From: Acanthornis magna
Lineage: Eukaryota; Chordata; Aves; Passeriformes; Acanthizidae
Assembly: GCA_036785705.1 (NCBI GenBank)
Contig: JAWUZG010000005.1
Span: 806,001-870,000 of the forward strand
DNA length: 64,000 nucleotides
Direction: 5' to 3'
The notes beneath the pieces were generated by a model. The model was not told where the DNA came from. It worked only from the letters and a program-made list of their open reading frames with translations, and made no database searches. Of the stretch, positions 11,421 to 24,550 are shown piece after piece. The first letter of the stretch is position 1; each line of letters starts with the position of its first letter. Both the position numbers and the translations under genes were made by a program.

Positions 11421-14400
11421 TGGCAGGGGTTTCTTCCCGCCGGGGTATCTCCCCACTTTTAATTTCGAAAAGAAAAGCGCAGGCTGTAAAGCATCGTACC
11501 GTGGTCAGCCGGGGCTGCGCCGGGGAAAGGGAGCTGGATTATGCCGAGATCTGGTTGTGTGGACAGCTCAACTTCCCTGCTCAGCTGAGTTTTATACCGT
11601 CCCGGCACTACAGACTGGCCGCAGGGCACAAATGAAAGCAGCCATGAGTGTTTCTGCATCGGTCAGATGGGGATTTCTAAAACAGCAGCATTATTATGTT
11701 ATAGTTGCTGTATCTTATGTTATATATTGCGTTGCAGTATTAAATTGATGTGGGGTTTTTACGGCTCAGGTCTATGGCTGTTCTTATCTCAGGGGTGCCT
11801 ACATTGCCCCATGGTGGAGGAAAATGTCTGTTTCTTGTTGGCCAAAGTGACATTTATACATTGCTGAAAAAAAAGATCCCCTAGAGATACGATTGCAAAA
11901 ATGTGATTAGGCAGTGTTTTCTCTGCCCTTTCTTTTATCTGAGCAACTCTCCAAGCAGCTGTTGAAAGGGATTCTATGTCATATCTGCCTCCTCTGAGTA
12001 AAATGATATGATTGAAAGAACCAGATGCCTTTATTAATTGTGATTTAAAGTTGGCTTTAAAAAAGAAAAAATAGAAAGGGGGTAGTCATTCACTGACATA
12101 TACACAGCAGCAGAGGTAGCAGCAAGTCTTAACACACACAGGGAAGGTCCCAAACATTTGCCTAAACTACATCCCTGTGGCTCTCCAGTCGCCCCTGTTC
12201 ATATTTAATGAACAGCCTGTATCTGGTTGTGGCAGAGGGATTTCGGAAGTGGTGCTGCCCTGCTGTCCAGGAGTCTCCAGAAATGATGTCGTCCCTGCAG
12301 TCAGCTCTGTTTTGTGTTTGCTTGGGGATGCCTTTGCAGTGGCATAGAGCATTTTTAATGACATCCTAAGGAGAAAGGGAATAATTATTGTTTAATTGGC
12401 TTTTCCAGGGGTCAAGACATCCCCAGGCTTTTGCTCTCACTGGCTGCATGTCTGCCTAAGTTTATTTGAGCTTTAAATTCTTCAGTACTCTCCCCCTCTT
12501 CTGCACTGCTCAGCTCTCCATAGGCATTGCATAATAGGACTCAAAGACTCAAGTGGCTTGGGAAAGGAGGGTATGCTTTGCTGCTGGGAGACAAAGTAGG
12601 GCATGGAATGGTTAAGCCCCAATGATACCCAGGTATTTGTCCTCAGTAGGATTTATTTGATCACTGGGAGATGCTGCCCCTTTATAGCCTTCAAAAGATC
12701 ACTCAGTCTTCTGCAACTACATGAGTCACAAAGCTTTGTCTTTACATTAACAAAATAATTATGCAACCCTCAAAATCATGAGGCCTGATAACAGCCTGTC
12801 CTCCAGCCAGCTTCCCTGTCTGGTTCCCTCTGGCATAAGAAGACAGGGAGGGGTTCCACATTCTCCTCCTCCATACCTCCTACCCACCTCTCATCCATGT
12901 CTGCCAGTCTCTCCTCTCTTAGCTTTTGTGTCCCATTAACAACATGAGGATCACAGGCAGTGACAAAACCATTCTCCTGAAGACTAAGAGGTGACCCAGC
13001 TAACCTCTGAATTTTATGCTGTCTCTGTTCCTAAAAAAACTTCAAAAGATATTAAAAAGGTGGTACACAAATGTGACACATTCACGTCTGAGAAGAGGAG
13101 CAGTATGTTGTCAGAACAACGGAGTAAATTAGTCTGAAAGTTATGGATTACAACTGTGTCCTTCATACTTAGAAACAATTTCATGACTACCTAGTCCAGG
13201 AAATGAGGCCATTTAGATCTACAGTGCAGCATATTTGCAGTAAAATTTATCTATTTGTTGGAATTATTTTCTTCTTGTTTGTAGTCTTCTAACTAATATA
13301 TATTCCTAACTTGAATATATATACATATGTGTACACACACATACACAAGCTTGCATGATAATGTGCTTTTTGAATTTATGACTCTGCTTTGTCTAGTTCC
13401 TGAAATTCTTCTCATCTTTAAAACTTATTTAAATTAAAAACTCATTAAGTTTTTATCTCTGTCTTAATCCGTTCTGTCTCTTATGCAATTCCAGCTAGCT
13501 GTTGTTTACCTGTTGTTGTGCAAGTCTAAGCAAAGGATTGGATTCTGAGGAAGTAGATGAGGAAATGGAAGATGCTTAGAGATTGATATTGATGGGGCTC
13601 TGGGCAACTCTGCTCCCAGATTATGCCCAGGGGTATCTTCCACTCTTTCTGAAAGCAGTTATGGGAACAGCAACCGCTGAAGCTTTTGCTTCAAAGCTTA
13701 AAGCTTTTTTCTATGTCACCCAGTAAGTTTCATAGTGTGAAATAACAAGTTGCTCTGGGAAGGCATCATAATATCTTTTTTTGCTATTGTGTTGCCATGT
13801 TGTCCCTGCCCTCAAAACACAAATTGCTTTTCTAAAGGACTGTCAAGTTTGTTCTCAGGCAACGGCTGTAAAGGACCAGGATAAAGGAGAGCTGGGATGG
13901 GCTGTGTTCCTCTAGTGCAGCCCAGGACTTCCAGTTTGATTTCAGGGCAGACAGATCTTCTTTTTTTACCTAGTTCCTGAGCAGAGGATTAGTGGCTGTG
14001 AGTAGCAGAGCTTGCTGTAGGGTATTTCAATAATATGGACAGATCTTTGTCCAGCATAGCTCCAGTAGAGGTCAAGCTGCAAGGGAAGGGAGGAGGCAGT
14101 GTAGATTTTCTCTGCCTTCTTATATTTTTCCTTATTCTCATACCTACTCACCTCTGCTTATTTTACCCATTCTCTTGTTCCTGTTCCCTCAGCCCACTAC
14201 CCCTCCTGGCAGTCTTACTGCACACTGGAGCTGTCTCAAAATTTGCCATCTGCCATGCTCAGTGGTGCCCACTCTCAGTAGTGGGTAGGAGGAGTAAAGA
14301 TCTTTGATGTCTTTCTTACAGCCTCAGTTCTCCAGCATCATGTGAAAGTCATTATTATTTTTGTGTTCTGAAGCAAAGATGAAACTATGATGTCTTTTGG

Positions 14401-16640
14401 GGTAACTGCAGAGCCATTCTTGGTTTCATATGAATCACTTTTAGTGCAGAGCACCTCTTTGCCAAAGCTTAAAAAAATGCTAAGAATGTGACAGAGTGCC
14501 TCCTAAAAGCTCCAAGTAACCAAGCAAACAATAAATACAGACCACTCTTTTAACATTCTAAAGCTGTTGAAACCAGGTTCATTATTTCCAAGGTGCAGGA
14601 CCAGGATTTCTGACATGTAGGGTCTGGCAGTATCACACAATTCACCACAAATGCGACTTCTCTTTGCCATCCGTTGTGTCTTATCAGCTCAGCCCCCCGA
14701 CCATGTAGCATGCCTCTTGCTGTTGTACAGTAAATAGCATAGCAGACTGCTGGGACTTTTTGATGTTGGTGGAAATTATGCTTATCCAACAGAAAAAAAA
14801 CCGATACAATTCATCTTGACCAGCCCATCTGGAAGTTCAGCAAAATAAGTTCCTGCTCCTAATGCAAACACACAAATGACACTGCTTGCTGCAACTATCC
14901 AAAAAGCTGACACTGAAATTATATCTGCAGGCAAGTGTTTCAGGATTGGGAAAAGTAGCTTTCCAGGAGGAAAATTAAAATAGTGGAGTTTTGGTGCAGT
15001 TAAACAGCCAAAAACATTCTGAAGAGAAATGCTTGCAGATTTTAGAGCTGGCAAGCTGTGTGTCCTACTTCGGGATTCAGCCGGAGAAGGCTCCACCGCA
15101 GTGTCAAAGGAAAGGGAGGCTGTCATTCCATGTAATTAGACAGGAGCAGTTGCATGTGGGCTGTGCATAGGGAATATCGAGCCTTTGAAGACTTAAGCAG
15201 GATGTCTGGTTCGGTATAATGTGATGAGCTGTATTAAAATCTTACTCTATATTTTTAAAAACCCTGGACTCAGTTGACAAAACAGATTTAGGATGCCACG
15301 TGTATTGCTCAGTGTGTCCAAAAAAGGGAGCTGGCTTCTATTTAAAAGGCAAGGCAGAAATATCTCTACCCATGAAACATTTTCAGATACTTGTCACTGC
15401 ATACAGTGTCCAGGCTATTCCAGAGATTAAGTCTTCCATTTGTCAGAAGTTATTTTAGTAAGTCCCTAGGATTATGTTGTTTTTGGCAGTATTGGAGTAG
15501 TAGCAAACAAAGAGAGAGAGATGGAAATTCTCCTAGAAGCAGGAAAATCTGCCATCTTCTCTAACTTGAAGTGACTGATCCTTTTTCGACTGGAACACCC
15601 CTGGCTCAGGGACAGATGGTTCAGCTGACGGATCTTTGTGCATGGGCAGTGGAAAGTGAAAGGACACCCAATGCCTTCCAATTAATACATTCCAGAAACA
15701 AACAAAAAATTAAACACTGCTTTATCTCATTTCTATCTTGAAAGACAAAAGTCAGATGATTCTGACTTCCTAATGCTACTGCAAAATGATCCAAAGTGAC
15801 TAAAAATGCTCTGACTGCTTCTCCACACAGACTAATACCCATTTCTATTATGTAAGGATTACCTCAGCATAGCAAACTGAGAGCTTCAAGTGGAGGTCGA
15901 GGATAAGGATGAGGAGAGATCAAGTCTCCTTTGCTTCCTGGTGACCAGAATTGCAAAGTGCTGTATTCAAAGTGGTCTCTTCCAGTGCATATTTTCATCT
16001 TAGGCACACAGTGCAGATACAGATTCATTAGGGAAACTCTTTTGAACCTGAGGATTACTGGGAAAGGGGCACAACATTATGAAATTAGGATTTATCTCTG
16101 GTTAAAAGTTAATTTTGTTTGAGAAAGAGCATGTGTTTAAACACAGTGGCTCTTCCCACATGTTGAAAAGCCCATACACTGTCAGACTGTTGGGAAATTC
16201 TAGTGATGTCAGAGTAGATACAAAACCAGTTCAATGATGATAAACTGATCCAGCATAAGAATTATTAAGTTTTAAAAGAAGTTTACACAGGCCTTGAATA
16301 TCCCACTCCAAATCTGCCCAGAATTAACTCAGTAATCTTGATTAATGCTGTAAAGTCAGTACCTAAAAAAAGCAGAGGACCCATTTACATTGATTTAACT
16401 GCAGATTCTCACCATGCAAGGGATAGAAATGTAAAATCTGACTCATCTGAGGAGCTCCTACAGTGAAGGAAGTAGCAGGGGTCTAGCTTTTGAGTAAGAA
16501 GTGTGCCAATCTTGCTGTTTCTGACTAATATTCCGCAGTGGCACCTATAGACTTGCCTGTTAGTGCTCTTATGGAAAATCTATCCCACCAACCACGCTAG
16601 AATCTGAACAACTCCATCATCTCTACACTTCTACAATTTT
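11421..16640. other. Intergenic or upstream sequence, no supportable gene
   Basis: This is unique AT-rich sequence with a TA/CA microsatellite at 13311-13347 and many chance ORFs. The longest, a 114-codon minus-strand frame at 14782-15126, has one hydrophobic segment but no splice or homology support (see findings). Confidence 0.6.
13311..13347 (+). repeat. TA/CA-type microsatellite
   Basis: A short alternating pyrimidine-purine stretch moves from (TA)n through ACATATGTGTAC to (CA)n. It is an imperfect simple repeat. Confidence 0.8.
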
Positions 16641-16762
16641 CCAAAGCCAGGGACCCGAAGGGTTGCGGTTTCCTTGCACAATCAGAGCAGAATAACGACA
16701 GTAATGAGTTCTTTGCACTTGGGAGTCGCAATTTCCAGGAAAACGCCTGTGCCCGACGATGC

Positions 16763-16776
16763 CCACGAGGTGGCAG
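16763..16776 (+). promoter_or_regulatory. CTCF-like binding motif
   Basis: CCACGAGGTGGCAG matches the well-known CTCF core (CCASNAGRKGGCRS) at all positions I can compare. It sits between two SDR-type first exons, so it could separate regulatory domains. This is motif evidence only. Confidence 0.5.
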
Positions 16777-16841
16777 CCTGTGCGGGAGAAACCTGCAGGA
16801 GGAGAGGATTGTCCTGAACGCCTTCCCCCTTCCCTGTGCAG

Positions 16842-16965
16842 CCGGGAGTGGCCTCTGCTCTGCAGCCCCGGGCAGCACCTCTGCACCGGCCTTGAGGGTT
16901 CGGACGACGCCGAGCGGATGTGCCAGCCCTCACCTGCACCGCTGGATCTGATGAGTGGGAAGCAG
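16842..16965 (+). other. Candidate exon of unknown transcript
   Basis: A strong acceptor (CCTTCCCCCTTCCCTGTGCAG|CC) and a strong donor (GGAAGCAG|GTGAGA) bound 124 bp. One frame is open throughout, with incoming phase 2 and outgoing phase 0, and gives a peptide with no recognised domain. Two other frames contain stops. It could be a lncRNA exon or a chance pairing of splice signals. Confidence 0.25.
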
Positions 16966-19900
16966 GTGAGACACACTGACAAGCAGGAAATACCACCGAG
17001 AAACTAGGCCGGCTGGGATGATTTAGAGGAATAGTGGGAAAGTTACATCCCTGAAGACACGGGAGGGGGAAGCAATGAAAGAGGCAAATGGCCAAAAAAT
17101 ACTTCATGCTGATAAGCAGCAAAAGAGCTCTGAGTCTGCAGTGCAATAAATACACATGAGCACAGGAGGGTGCTGCTCTTTCTCTGACTTAGCAGAAAGC
17201 AGCATCTCTGCCCTGCTCCGTGGTGCCATCAGCTTACAGGCCTCAGAAGGGCACGTGTTTTTCCATCCTGCACAGAGCCCTTGGTGATACCAGCTTCTAA
17301 ATAACCCCAGATTGCTGCATATTTCTGGAGTAAAGTGACATCCATGTGAAGGGCAGATTGTCTGAGGTGATGACCAGCACAGGCAGGAGCCTGCTTGAAA
17401 AGCACCTAGGTCTGTCACCCTGCAAAATGCTGGTACAGAGGAAAGTGTAGATAGTTTTACCCTCATCCCTCTCTAGCTAAGGGTATAAATGAGATATTGG
17501 GTGGTTTACCTTCCTATTGCCCTTGTGTTCAGCACTTCAAGATAAGCCCAGAATGTGGCACATAATTTGCCCAAGCTGGAGGAGCCAAGACATCAATTTC
17601 TATTGGAAAGAGCTCTATGGAAATTACTCTGCAATTTTGGACTGAGTATCATTTGCCTCCCCTTAGCACTGTGCCAGCTGGTAGTGAGGGCACAAGGATG
17701 GGTAAGGAAGTGCAGGAGAAGTGGTTTAAGAGAGCAGATCAAATCAGAGGTGAGCGTGACAGAGAAGCTTGGTGTCCTTATTTACAAATCTGAGTTGTCC
17801 TGTGTGCAGGACAAGATTAATACTTGCAGAATCTGTTGTCCCCTTAAAAAAAAAGAAAAAAGAAAAAAAAGAAAAAAAAAAAGCCCAAAGGATGGAAATA
17901 TGTGAAGGTTTGCATTTTGTAAAATAGACATCAAATAGAATTTTTTTAAATAGAAGTCAAAAGTCAACTCCACTGTAGAGTTGGAGGAGTGCAAGAGGAG
18001 CTGTATCATAGAAAGCAGAGAGGCTTTTAACAGAAGAAACAGAGATACTGACATTTGCTGCTAAGCCCACCGATGGAATTTGAGACCCACAGAGAATGAC
18101 TCAAGAGATTGCAGCTACTGCTCACCCACCTGCATCTGGTCCCAAACCTCACGTTATGCAAAAGGAATTAATCAACAGGTCTGTTTTCCTCCTGGAAAGC
18201 CCACAGAAAAGAAGGCTTGGCTTCTCTGACACAGTTCAATCTCCAGCTGCCAGAAGCCCTGTCCTGCCTGACATCTCTGAACAGCTGTGTGGGGTTACCT
18301 CCTTGGCCCTTCACTGGGCCAGTTTCTGGGTTCAGAGGGGGGGGGCACATGTCTGGCAGGACCAGCTCTTTGAGGATAACGGGATATAATTGTTACTGTT
18401 TAGGGCAGTTTCTAAGCCCTTTTCCCTGCCTCCTCATAGATCTACTTTTACGAGAACATACAGGACCCCTTTTTTGGAAGCTGGTGTTTATCCATACTCC
18501 TGAGCTGAGCAAGTTCCCTGTCTCGGGATCTTTGCCTCCCCTAACAGTTGCATCACTGGTAAGAAATTGCAACTGAACCATTACAGAACTATGGGGGCTC
18601 ACTTTTCCAGCCCAGGCAGTGCACAGATCGTTTGGACTGGCACCTTCCCAAGCATAATGTACTGAAATGTCACTCTGCTCCTGGGTGAAGCTTGGCTTCT
18701 TCCCAGCTTGTCTTCTCCTTTGGCTTGCAGCATCTGTGCGTCTTGCCCTCATTTCTTGGCATGCAGATGCCCAAAGGTGTAGAAGACAGTGCTCTTGTTA
18801 ATGCTGGGGAAGTGAAAATAGATGTATTTTAAATCCCCAGGGCATTTTGCCAGGGTGCTTCTCACCATTGTGCAAATGCCCACTTTTTGAATGGACCCCC
18901 AAATGTAAGGGAGATGCTTTGGAGCAGCACAGGGAATGTTCAAGGCCTCCTGACAGGGCTCTAACTGCTCAGAGTCACTCTAAACTGGGTCATTTTTAAT
19001 GCTTCTCACAGGGGGCTCAAAGCATAACTTTAAGCCTTTGGATTTGGAACTTTGGATTTAAGGTTTCAGCGATAAACTCTGCGTGTAGATTTTGGGCATT
19101 CCCTTCTTCTGGTAGTGTTGCATTTCCTTTTTAATTTTGGCAGATTTCCAAGGGCGCCAGACTCTCAGGGAACAGGAATTCGACTCAAATTCAGACTATG
19201 TGCCACAGAGCAGCCCAGGTCTGTGATGTTGTTTGCATCTCAAACCAGCTTCCTTTTGAGCAGAGCCCCCTGGTGTTGCTCTGGCAGTGCACAGGGATGG
19301 CCACAGTTGTGTTTCAGACCAGTGAGAATCAAAGCCATTCCTGAAGCACTGGGAATGTTTGGAAGCTGAGTTCTTATCTGGGTTGCTAAAGAATATCCTG
19401 TTTCTGAAAGCCCTATGTCACATGGAGGCTGTTAAATAATGAATGCCAGGATGCATAGCTAAGTGTTGCCATATGAAAGGAGCTGTTTTCTGAGCACCAA
19501 CTTCTCAGCCTGGCAGCAGCAGTAGCAGGACACAGTTTACCTAAATTTCCTCAGCTTTTTTTTTTCTTTAAGTTGATAATAGCGTTTTCTTTTCAGTCAT
19601 TAAATAGCTTCTGATAAGAATTTATTTTCCTAAGGGAAATAGGAAAGACTTAGAAATCTCTGAAGGAAATGAGAAAAAAAAACCTAGCACAAATGGTAAT
19701 TGTGTGCATTCCAAAGCATTCATTTCCCCTCCTGAACCGTGATTTGACATCTAGATGAAAGGGGGTGGCAAAACCTGATTAAACCAGGCTCAAGTTTGGG
19801 CGGCACAGCGTCAGAGCCAACATTTGTCCCAGGTCCTGCAAGGTTTTAATCCTAGGCATGGAAGAAATCAAAATCAGTTCTTTACCCTGTCGTGGCTATG

Positions 19901-22309
19901 CTGCAAGGGAAGAGCAGAAACTTGACAAAGGTCAACAGAGACCCAAAGGCAGCTTGTGGAGCTGGCCCTGTGCAGCCCTGTCCTGATTAAAACACTCAGG
20001 GAGTGGCTTAAAGTTACATCACAGAGTTTTGTCAGCACTGACGTGGGCAAAGCAGTACTGCTCTGCCCTGTTCTCCCTGTTCCCTCCTAACTAGCCCTTA
20101 TCTTCCTGGCTGCGTGGTCTGACGATGATAAAGGTGATTCTGGCCCCTCTAGAGACTGCCTGTCCCTCACCAGGCAGCTCACTGGGCAGTGGCAGAGAAT
20201 GATTCAATGATGTCCTTAAGTAGGCTGGAGTTCATAGCAAACAGAAGAATTCAGCAGCAGCATGGAAGTCAGTATCTGCTTAAATACTCAGTATTCCCAA
20301 TACAGCTATATTTAAAGGTGCTAACTTTTTGAAGCCAAAAGGCATTCTTAATGTTCATGAAGTTAATCATGTGTCAAGTGCTTTCTTGTATAAGGAGATG
20401 GAGGAAAAAAAAACAGTTCAGTATTGCACAACAGGGTTTTTAGGATTTGCTGGTCTCAATTCCATTTTTACTTTGTTGTTCCATAAAACCATGTGTTAGG
20501 AACAGATTTATACTACGTACTAGGCCAGTTCCTTGGAGTCTCTGATTGCAAAATCATTCTCTCTCTTTTTTTTTTTTTCCAGAAGTGAATTTATATTAAA
20601 ATGTAGCCATTTGTAAGCAGCCAATATATTCAATAACATGTCTCTCTGTGGTACATTTATACTAGAAATCCAGAAATGAGAAACTCTGAAATGGCAGCAT
20701 CCTGAGAATGCTGTCTCCATTTGATTTCCTTCTAGCCTGAATTTTTGTAACAGTTACATTTGGGTTTCAGTTATACACTACACTGGCTGATGAATATTAA
20801 ACAAGGTCTACAGACATTTCTTGGGTTTGCTTTTGCAGACTCTGCTTGTACAGAGATATATTTTTTTGATGGTGCCCTTCTTGGTGCCCTCTATTCCACT
20901 TTTTTATTGTTCTCAGGTTGTTCTGAGAGACAAGTGACGGTGTGAGACAGAAGGGGAATGATTACGTTTTGCAGGAAAATTATACAGAGTAGAAAATCAA
21001 TAGTTAGATGCTCCCTGGGACTGCCTAAAACTTCTTTGAAGAATAATTAGATTGCAAGAGAGCCCTGGTAGCTGGAATTCCTCCCCAGTTCTGTATGCAT
21101 AAGATAAATTTAGTCTGGAATATGCAGTGTGCTTTGAGGTCTCTTTGCTGATCTGGGGAAGTGATTCATGTGGAGAGAATGAAGACATTAGATAGAAGAG
21201 GTATGGAAGAAAACCTGACTGACCACATCCATCCCGTGCTCCAAAGCAAGGAACAAGCAGCAACAGAAAGAGGGAAAACCCAACAGAGCAAAGCTGCTGG
21301 GAGTTAGGGGCTGGGGCTCAGCACCTGCTGCTCCAGGCGCCTCTGTTCGAATGACCATGGGACTGGCAGAGCTGAGCGATTACCAGTGGGGGGAGTCCAG
21401 CCCACTTCACAGCTGTAAATGGTTCATTTGCTAAGCAGCAGCAGCATATCCAGGGCTGTATTTAAGCAAACTGCCTTAAATGGAGATTAGGAAAGGCTTC
21501 CTGGACTTGGAGGGGACAGTGGAGAGCAGCAGAGGATGCTTGGTGAGCCTCACCATTGTGTGCTAATCCTTAGACTATTTTCAATGTGCTGCTTCAATTC
21601 CCTCTGGGATATTGCTACAGGTAGCCCTAAAGTCAGGAGCTGTAATAGCTGTGTCAGTGTGAGCTGATCTGGGCAGGGCTGGCCTGGGAGTGGGATCAGT
21701 CTTGCTCTCCAGAGCTGTCAGTACTCTGTCTTTCAGAAGCATAAAAACACCCTTGGAATGCACAGAGTTACTGCAAGAGGTGTTGATAGCAGTTCATGGC
21801 AGACTAAGTGACATCTAATCTATTCATTATCTCCCTGGAAGAAAGGACTAATAAGGCTGAAGAATGTGCTGGAGGCATAATGTAACAGGTATTGAGGGAG
21901 ATTTGAGGAAGATCTAACAAAACAAGGGAATGAAGCAGCACGGAAGTAAAAAAAGTCACCATAGTGGAGATGATCATAGGGTATTGGAGAATAATTCAGA
22001 CTTTTTGCTCCTAAGAGATTAATGTTTTGTATTTGTTGGTATTTCTATTCTTCAAATCATAAGCATTGTATGAAAATACATCTCTGTTTTGCTTAGGTTT
22101 GATGTGTTGGGTTTTATTGTTTGTTTGGGTTTTTTAAATGCATCTATTCTTAGGAACTGGAAAAACATCCAAGCACATGTGTAGCAAGAAGCATGTGACT
22201 CAACCCCTCTACAGCCACAGATGTCCCTCCCTCTTAATTAAATATGTGCTAAAGTAGTCTGTTGGAGCAAAGCCCAGGAGTACAGGTTTGAGCTGTAGGT
22301 CCAAAAGTG
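16966..22309. other. Intergenic sequence, no supportable gene
   Basis: This is unique sequence with an A-rich simple repeat (17846-17882) and scattered homopolymer runs. No ORF has recognisable similarity or a convincing exon frame. Confidence 0.55.
17846..17882 (+). repeat. A-rich simple repeat
   Basis: Runs of A are broken by single G residues. It is a low-complexity tract that produces a spurious Lys-rich ORF. Confidence 0.9.
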
Positions 22310-23470
22310 ATGCTAACAAGCAGGTCTAGAATTATAGACCTGTCAGCTTAGCTTTGGTTCCTGGAAAAACATTGCAACAAATAACCAAAATACTGGAGAG
22401 CACCTAGAAGAAGTTGACGGGATGAATAACAAGCAGTGTAGATTTTTTTGAGACACAAGGCTCAAAGGTTTGAGTTTTGAAGCTGCTTCACATGTGCTCT
22501 TATAGCAAAACTGGTTGGAAAATTGATAGAAGGATGTTTCTGAGGGGGATTCTGAAGGTTCTGTTCTGTGTCTGTCTTTTGTTTCCACGTGTGGGATGGC
22601 TTATGCAAGAGAGAGCAAGCAGTTTAAACTCGCAGCTGGCAACACTTTGGAAAGGCTGTGAGCCCACTGGGCAGGATTAGAATTCAATAGATGTTTGCAA
22701 GTAGAGAGGTGGTTAAAACCCCACCAAAAGCAGCTTGCCATTCAGCTGGGACAGTGCATTGTCCCTCTGCTGATACAGATTTATGTATTGCAATAAACTC
22801 CTGATATAGGTTGTTCTATAGTTATAACAGGTTGGGGACCAACAGCTACATGTGCAGTTCACTTATCAATAAGGATGAAAGATTTTGATCACAAAAGCTC
22901 ACAAGCTGATCATGAATAAACAATACCATGGTGTTACAGAAAAGACATGTTAAGTGAATGAGCGGGACTGCTTCCCCTGTGGGAAGTGCAATAATCCAGC
23001 AAGCAGGAGCAAGTGGTTTTGGCCAGTGTACATCAAGGCTGAGCTGGACTGTAGTTGAGGGTGAAAAGGAAGGCAGGAAGACTGATCCAAGGACCAAAAG
23101 GCTCGACTCGCTGGGGAAGATTAAGGGGGTTTCATCCTCAGAAGAGGGAGACTGTGGGGAAGACTGTATTTCTCCACAAAACAATGAGCTGCTGCAAAGG
23201 AAAAAGGCAATTTGATCTTCCTGACACTGTCAGTCAAGACAAGAAGCTTTGGGCTAAATTGCTTCAAGGGAAAACCAGGGTACTTTATTTTTAGCAATTA
23301 ATCTGATACTGAGGGAGTGTGAAGGACTGGAGCAGATTCCCTCGGAGAGGTCCCTTACTCTTTCAAAATAACCTGCACTCTGTCAGGAATGGCCTATGCA
23401 AGTCCTCCCCTACACAGACCAATGGACTAAATGACCTCTGGAAATCTCTTCTAGACCTCTGGTTCTGTTG
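22310..23470 (+). mobile_element. Decayed LINE of the CR1/L3 type (patchy)
   Basis: The block around 22320-22450 (ATTATAGACCTGTCAGCTTA, then a CTGGAAAAACATTGCAACAAAT-like run, GAGCACCTAGAAGA, AACAAGCAGTGTAGATTT) resembles the conserved reverse-transcriptase region of CR1/L3-class LINEs, heavily mutated. About 1 kb downstream, 23421-23467 (TGGACTAAATGACCTCTGGA, then CCTCTGGTTCTG) resembles a LINE 3' end in the same orientation. The intervening sequence is too diverged to call. Both ends together suggest one old, internally deleted copy with no intact reading frame. Confidence 0.45.
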
Positions 23471-24122
23471 GGGCTAATTTACACTAATCGACCAGCATAA
23501 ATCCAGGTTGATTAGGTCAGTGCCAGTAGTTTCATATTGATGGAAAGGGAACCTTGCCTCCTGAGCAACACAGCTCTAGTTATCCAGAGGTTTTCCATTT
23601 TGTGACTTGCAAGTATTAAACGTGTAAGCACAGAGAACAGGGTGGGAGGGTGCATGCAGCAACTAGTAAATCACAATATCTAACTTGAAACTCACTTGAT
23701 ACTTATTGTGTTAAGTATAAGTAGTTGATTTTGTTCCACTTTGCCTCAGCCCCTCAATGATGGTTTTGGGGACTGATTGAGAGCAGTAACGTGGAACAGG
23801 CTTCTTACAGCTCTCCAAGGAGAGGAAGAAGACAGCAGACCAGGTGACTGTACAGATATTTTCAGCATGTAATGGTCCACCAAATACTATTAATGTTGCT
23901 AACACTGGCTTTTTCCTTTCATCTACGTGTACTCGTGGTGCCTGATTAATACCTAGCATCTTCTTTTTTCTTTTTTTCACCTGTAGGTAATTTTTGGATC
24001 CTCAACTCCCCCCACTACCTGTTGTTTTACTCAAACGTGTTTTCTTCCTGACCGCTGTCTGCACAAAACAACTGCATTAACTGTGCAGATAGAAAATTGG
24101 TATGTGATGTTTCACCCCACAC

Positions 24123-24550
24123 AGAATCAGAGAATGGTTTGGGTTAGGAGGCAGCTTAAAGCTCTTCTCATTCCAACCCCCCTGCCATGGGCAGGGATAT
24201 CTTCCAGTAGACCAGGTTGCTCCAAGCCCCATGCAACCTGGCCTTGAACACTTTCAGGGATGGGGCATCCACAGCTTCTCTGGGCAACCTGTGCCAGTGC
24301 CTCACCACTGTGACAGTAAAGCATTTATTGCTAATATCTAACCTAAAGTTGCCCTCTGACAGCTGAAGCCATTCCCCTGTGTCCTGTCATTCCATGCCCC
24401 TGGCCAAAGTCCCTCTCCACCTCCCTCATAGATCTTCTAGATACTGGAAGGAGCTCTAAGCCTTTTCTTCTCCTGACTGAGCAAATCCAGCTCTCACAGC
24501 CTATCTCATTAGGAGAGATGCTCCTACCCTCTCATCGTCTTTGTGGCCCA
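24123..24550 (-). mobile_element. CR1: CR1 LINE 3' fragment, about 430 bp
   Basis: It begins AGAATCAGAGAATGGTTTGG on the plus strand, which is the reverse complement of the CR1 3' end. It continues through the standard blocks (CTCATTCCAACCC, CCATGGGCAGGGATATCTTC, CACAGCTTCTCTGGGCAACC, GTCCTGTCATTCCATGCCCC, TCTTCTCCTGACTGAGCAAA). It is a 5'-truncated minus-orientation copy with moderate divergence. A minus-strand ORF inside it is LINE-derived, not a host gene. Confidence 0.92.

Larger units (their letters stand above)
16640..16965. promoter_or_regulatory. Small CpG-rich patch containing a CTCF-like site
   Basis: About 300 bp have a clearly raised CpG density compared with several kilobases on either side. 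The patch contains CCACGAGGTGGCAG (16763-16776), a close match to the CTCF core, followed by an exon-like segment with good splice signals (16842-16965). It reads as a candidate insulator or distal regulatory element, or a minor promoter; nothing here proves activity. Confidence 0.4.

Noticed and set aside
11157..11456. N-terminal extension of the SDR exon 1 frame upstream of the chosen ATG
   Set aside because: Pro/Gly/Arg-rich low-complexity translation of a CpG island; the ATG at 11156 leads directly into the membrane anchor expected for the family.
21340..21360. TTCGA-containing tRNA B-box-like string
   Set aside because: No matching A box or cloverleaf arms around it.
24127..24324. Minus-strand ORF at 24.1-24.3 kb
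   Set aside because: It lies wholly within a CR1 fragment.
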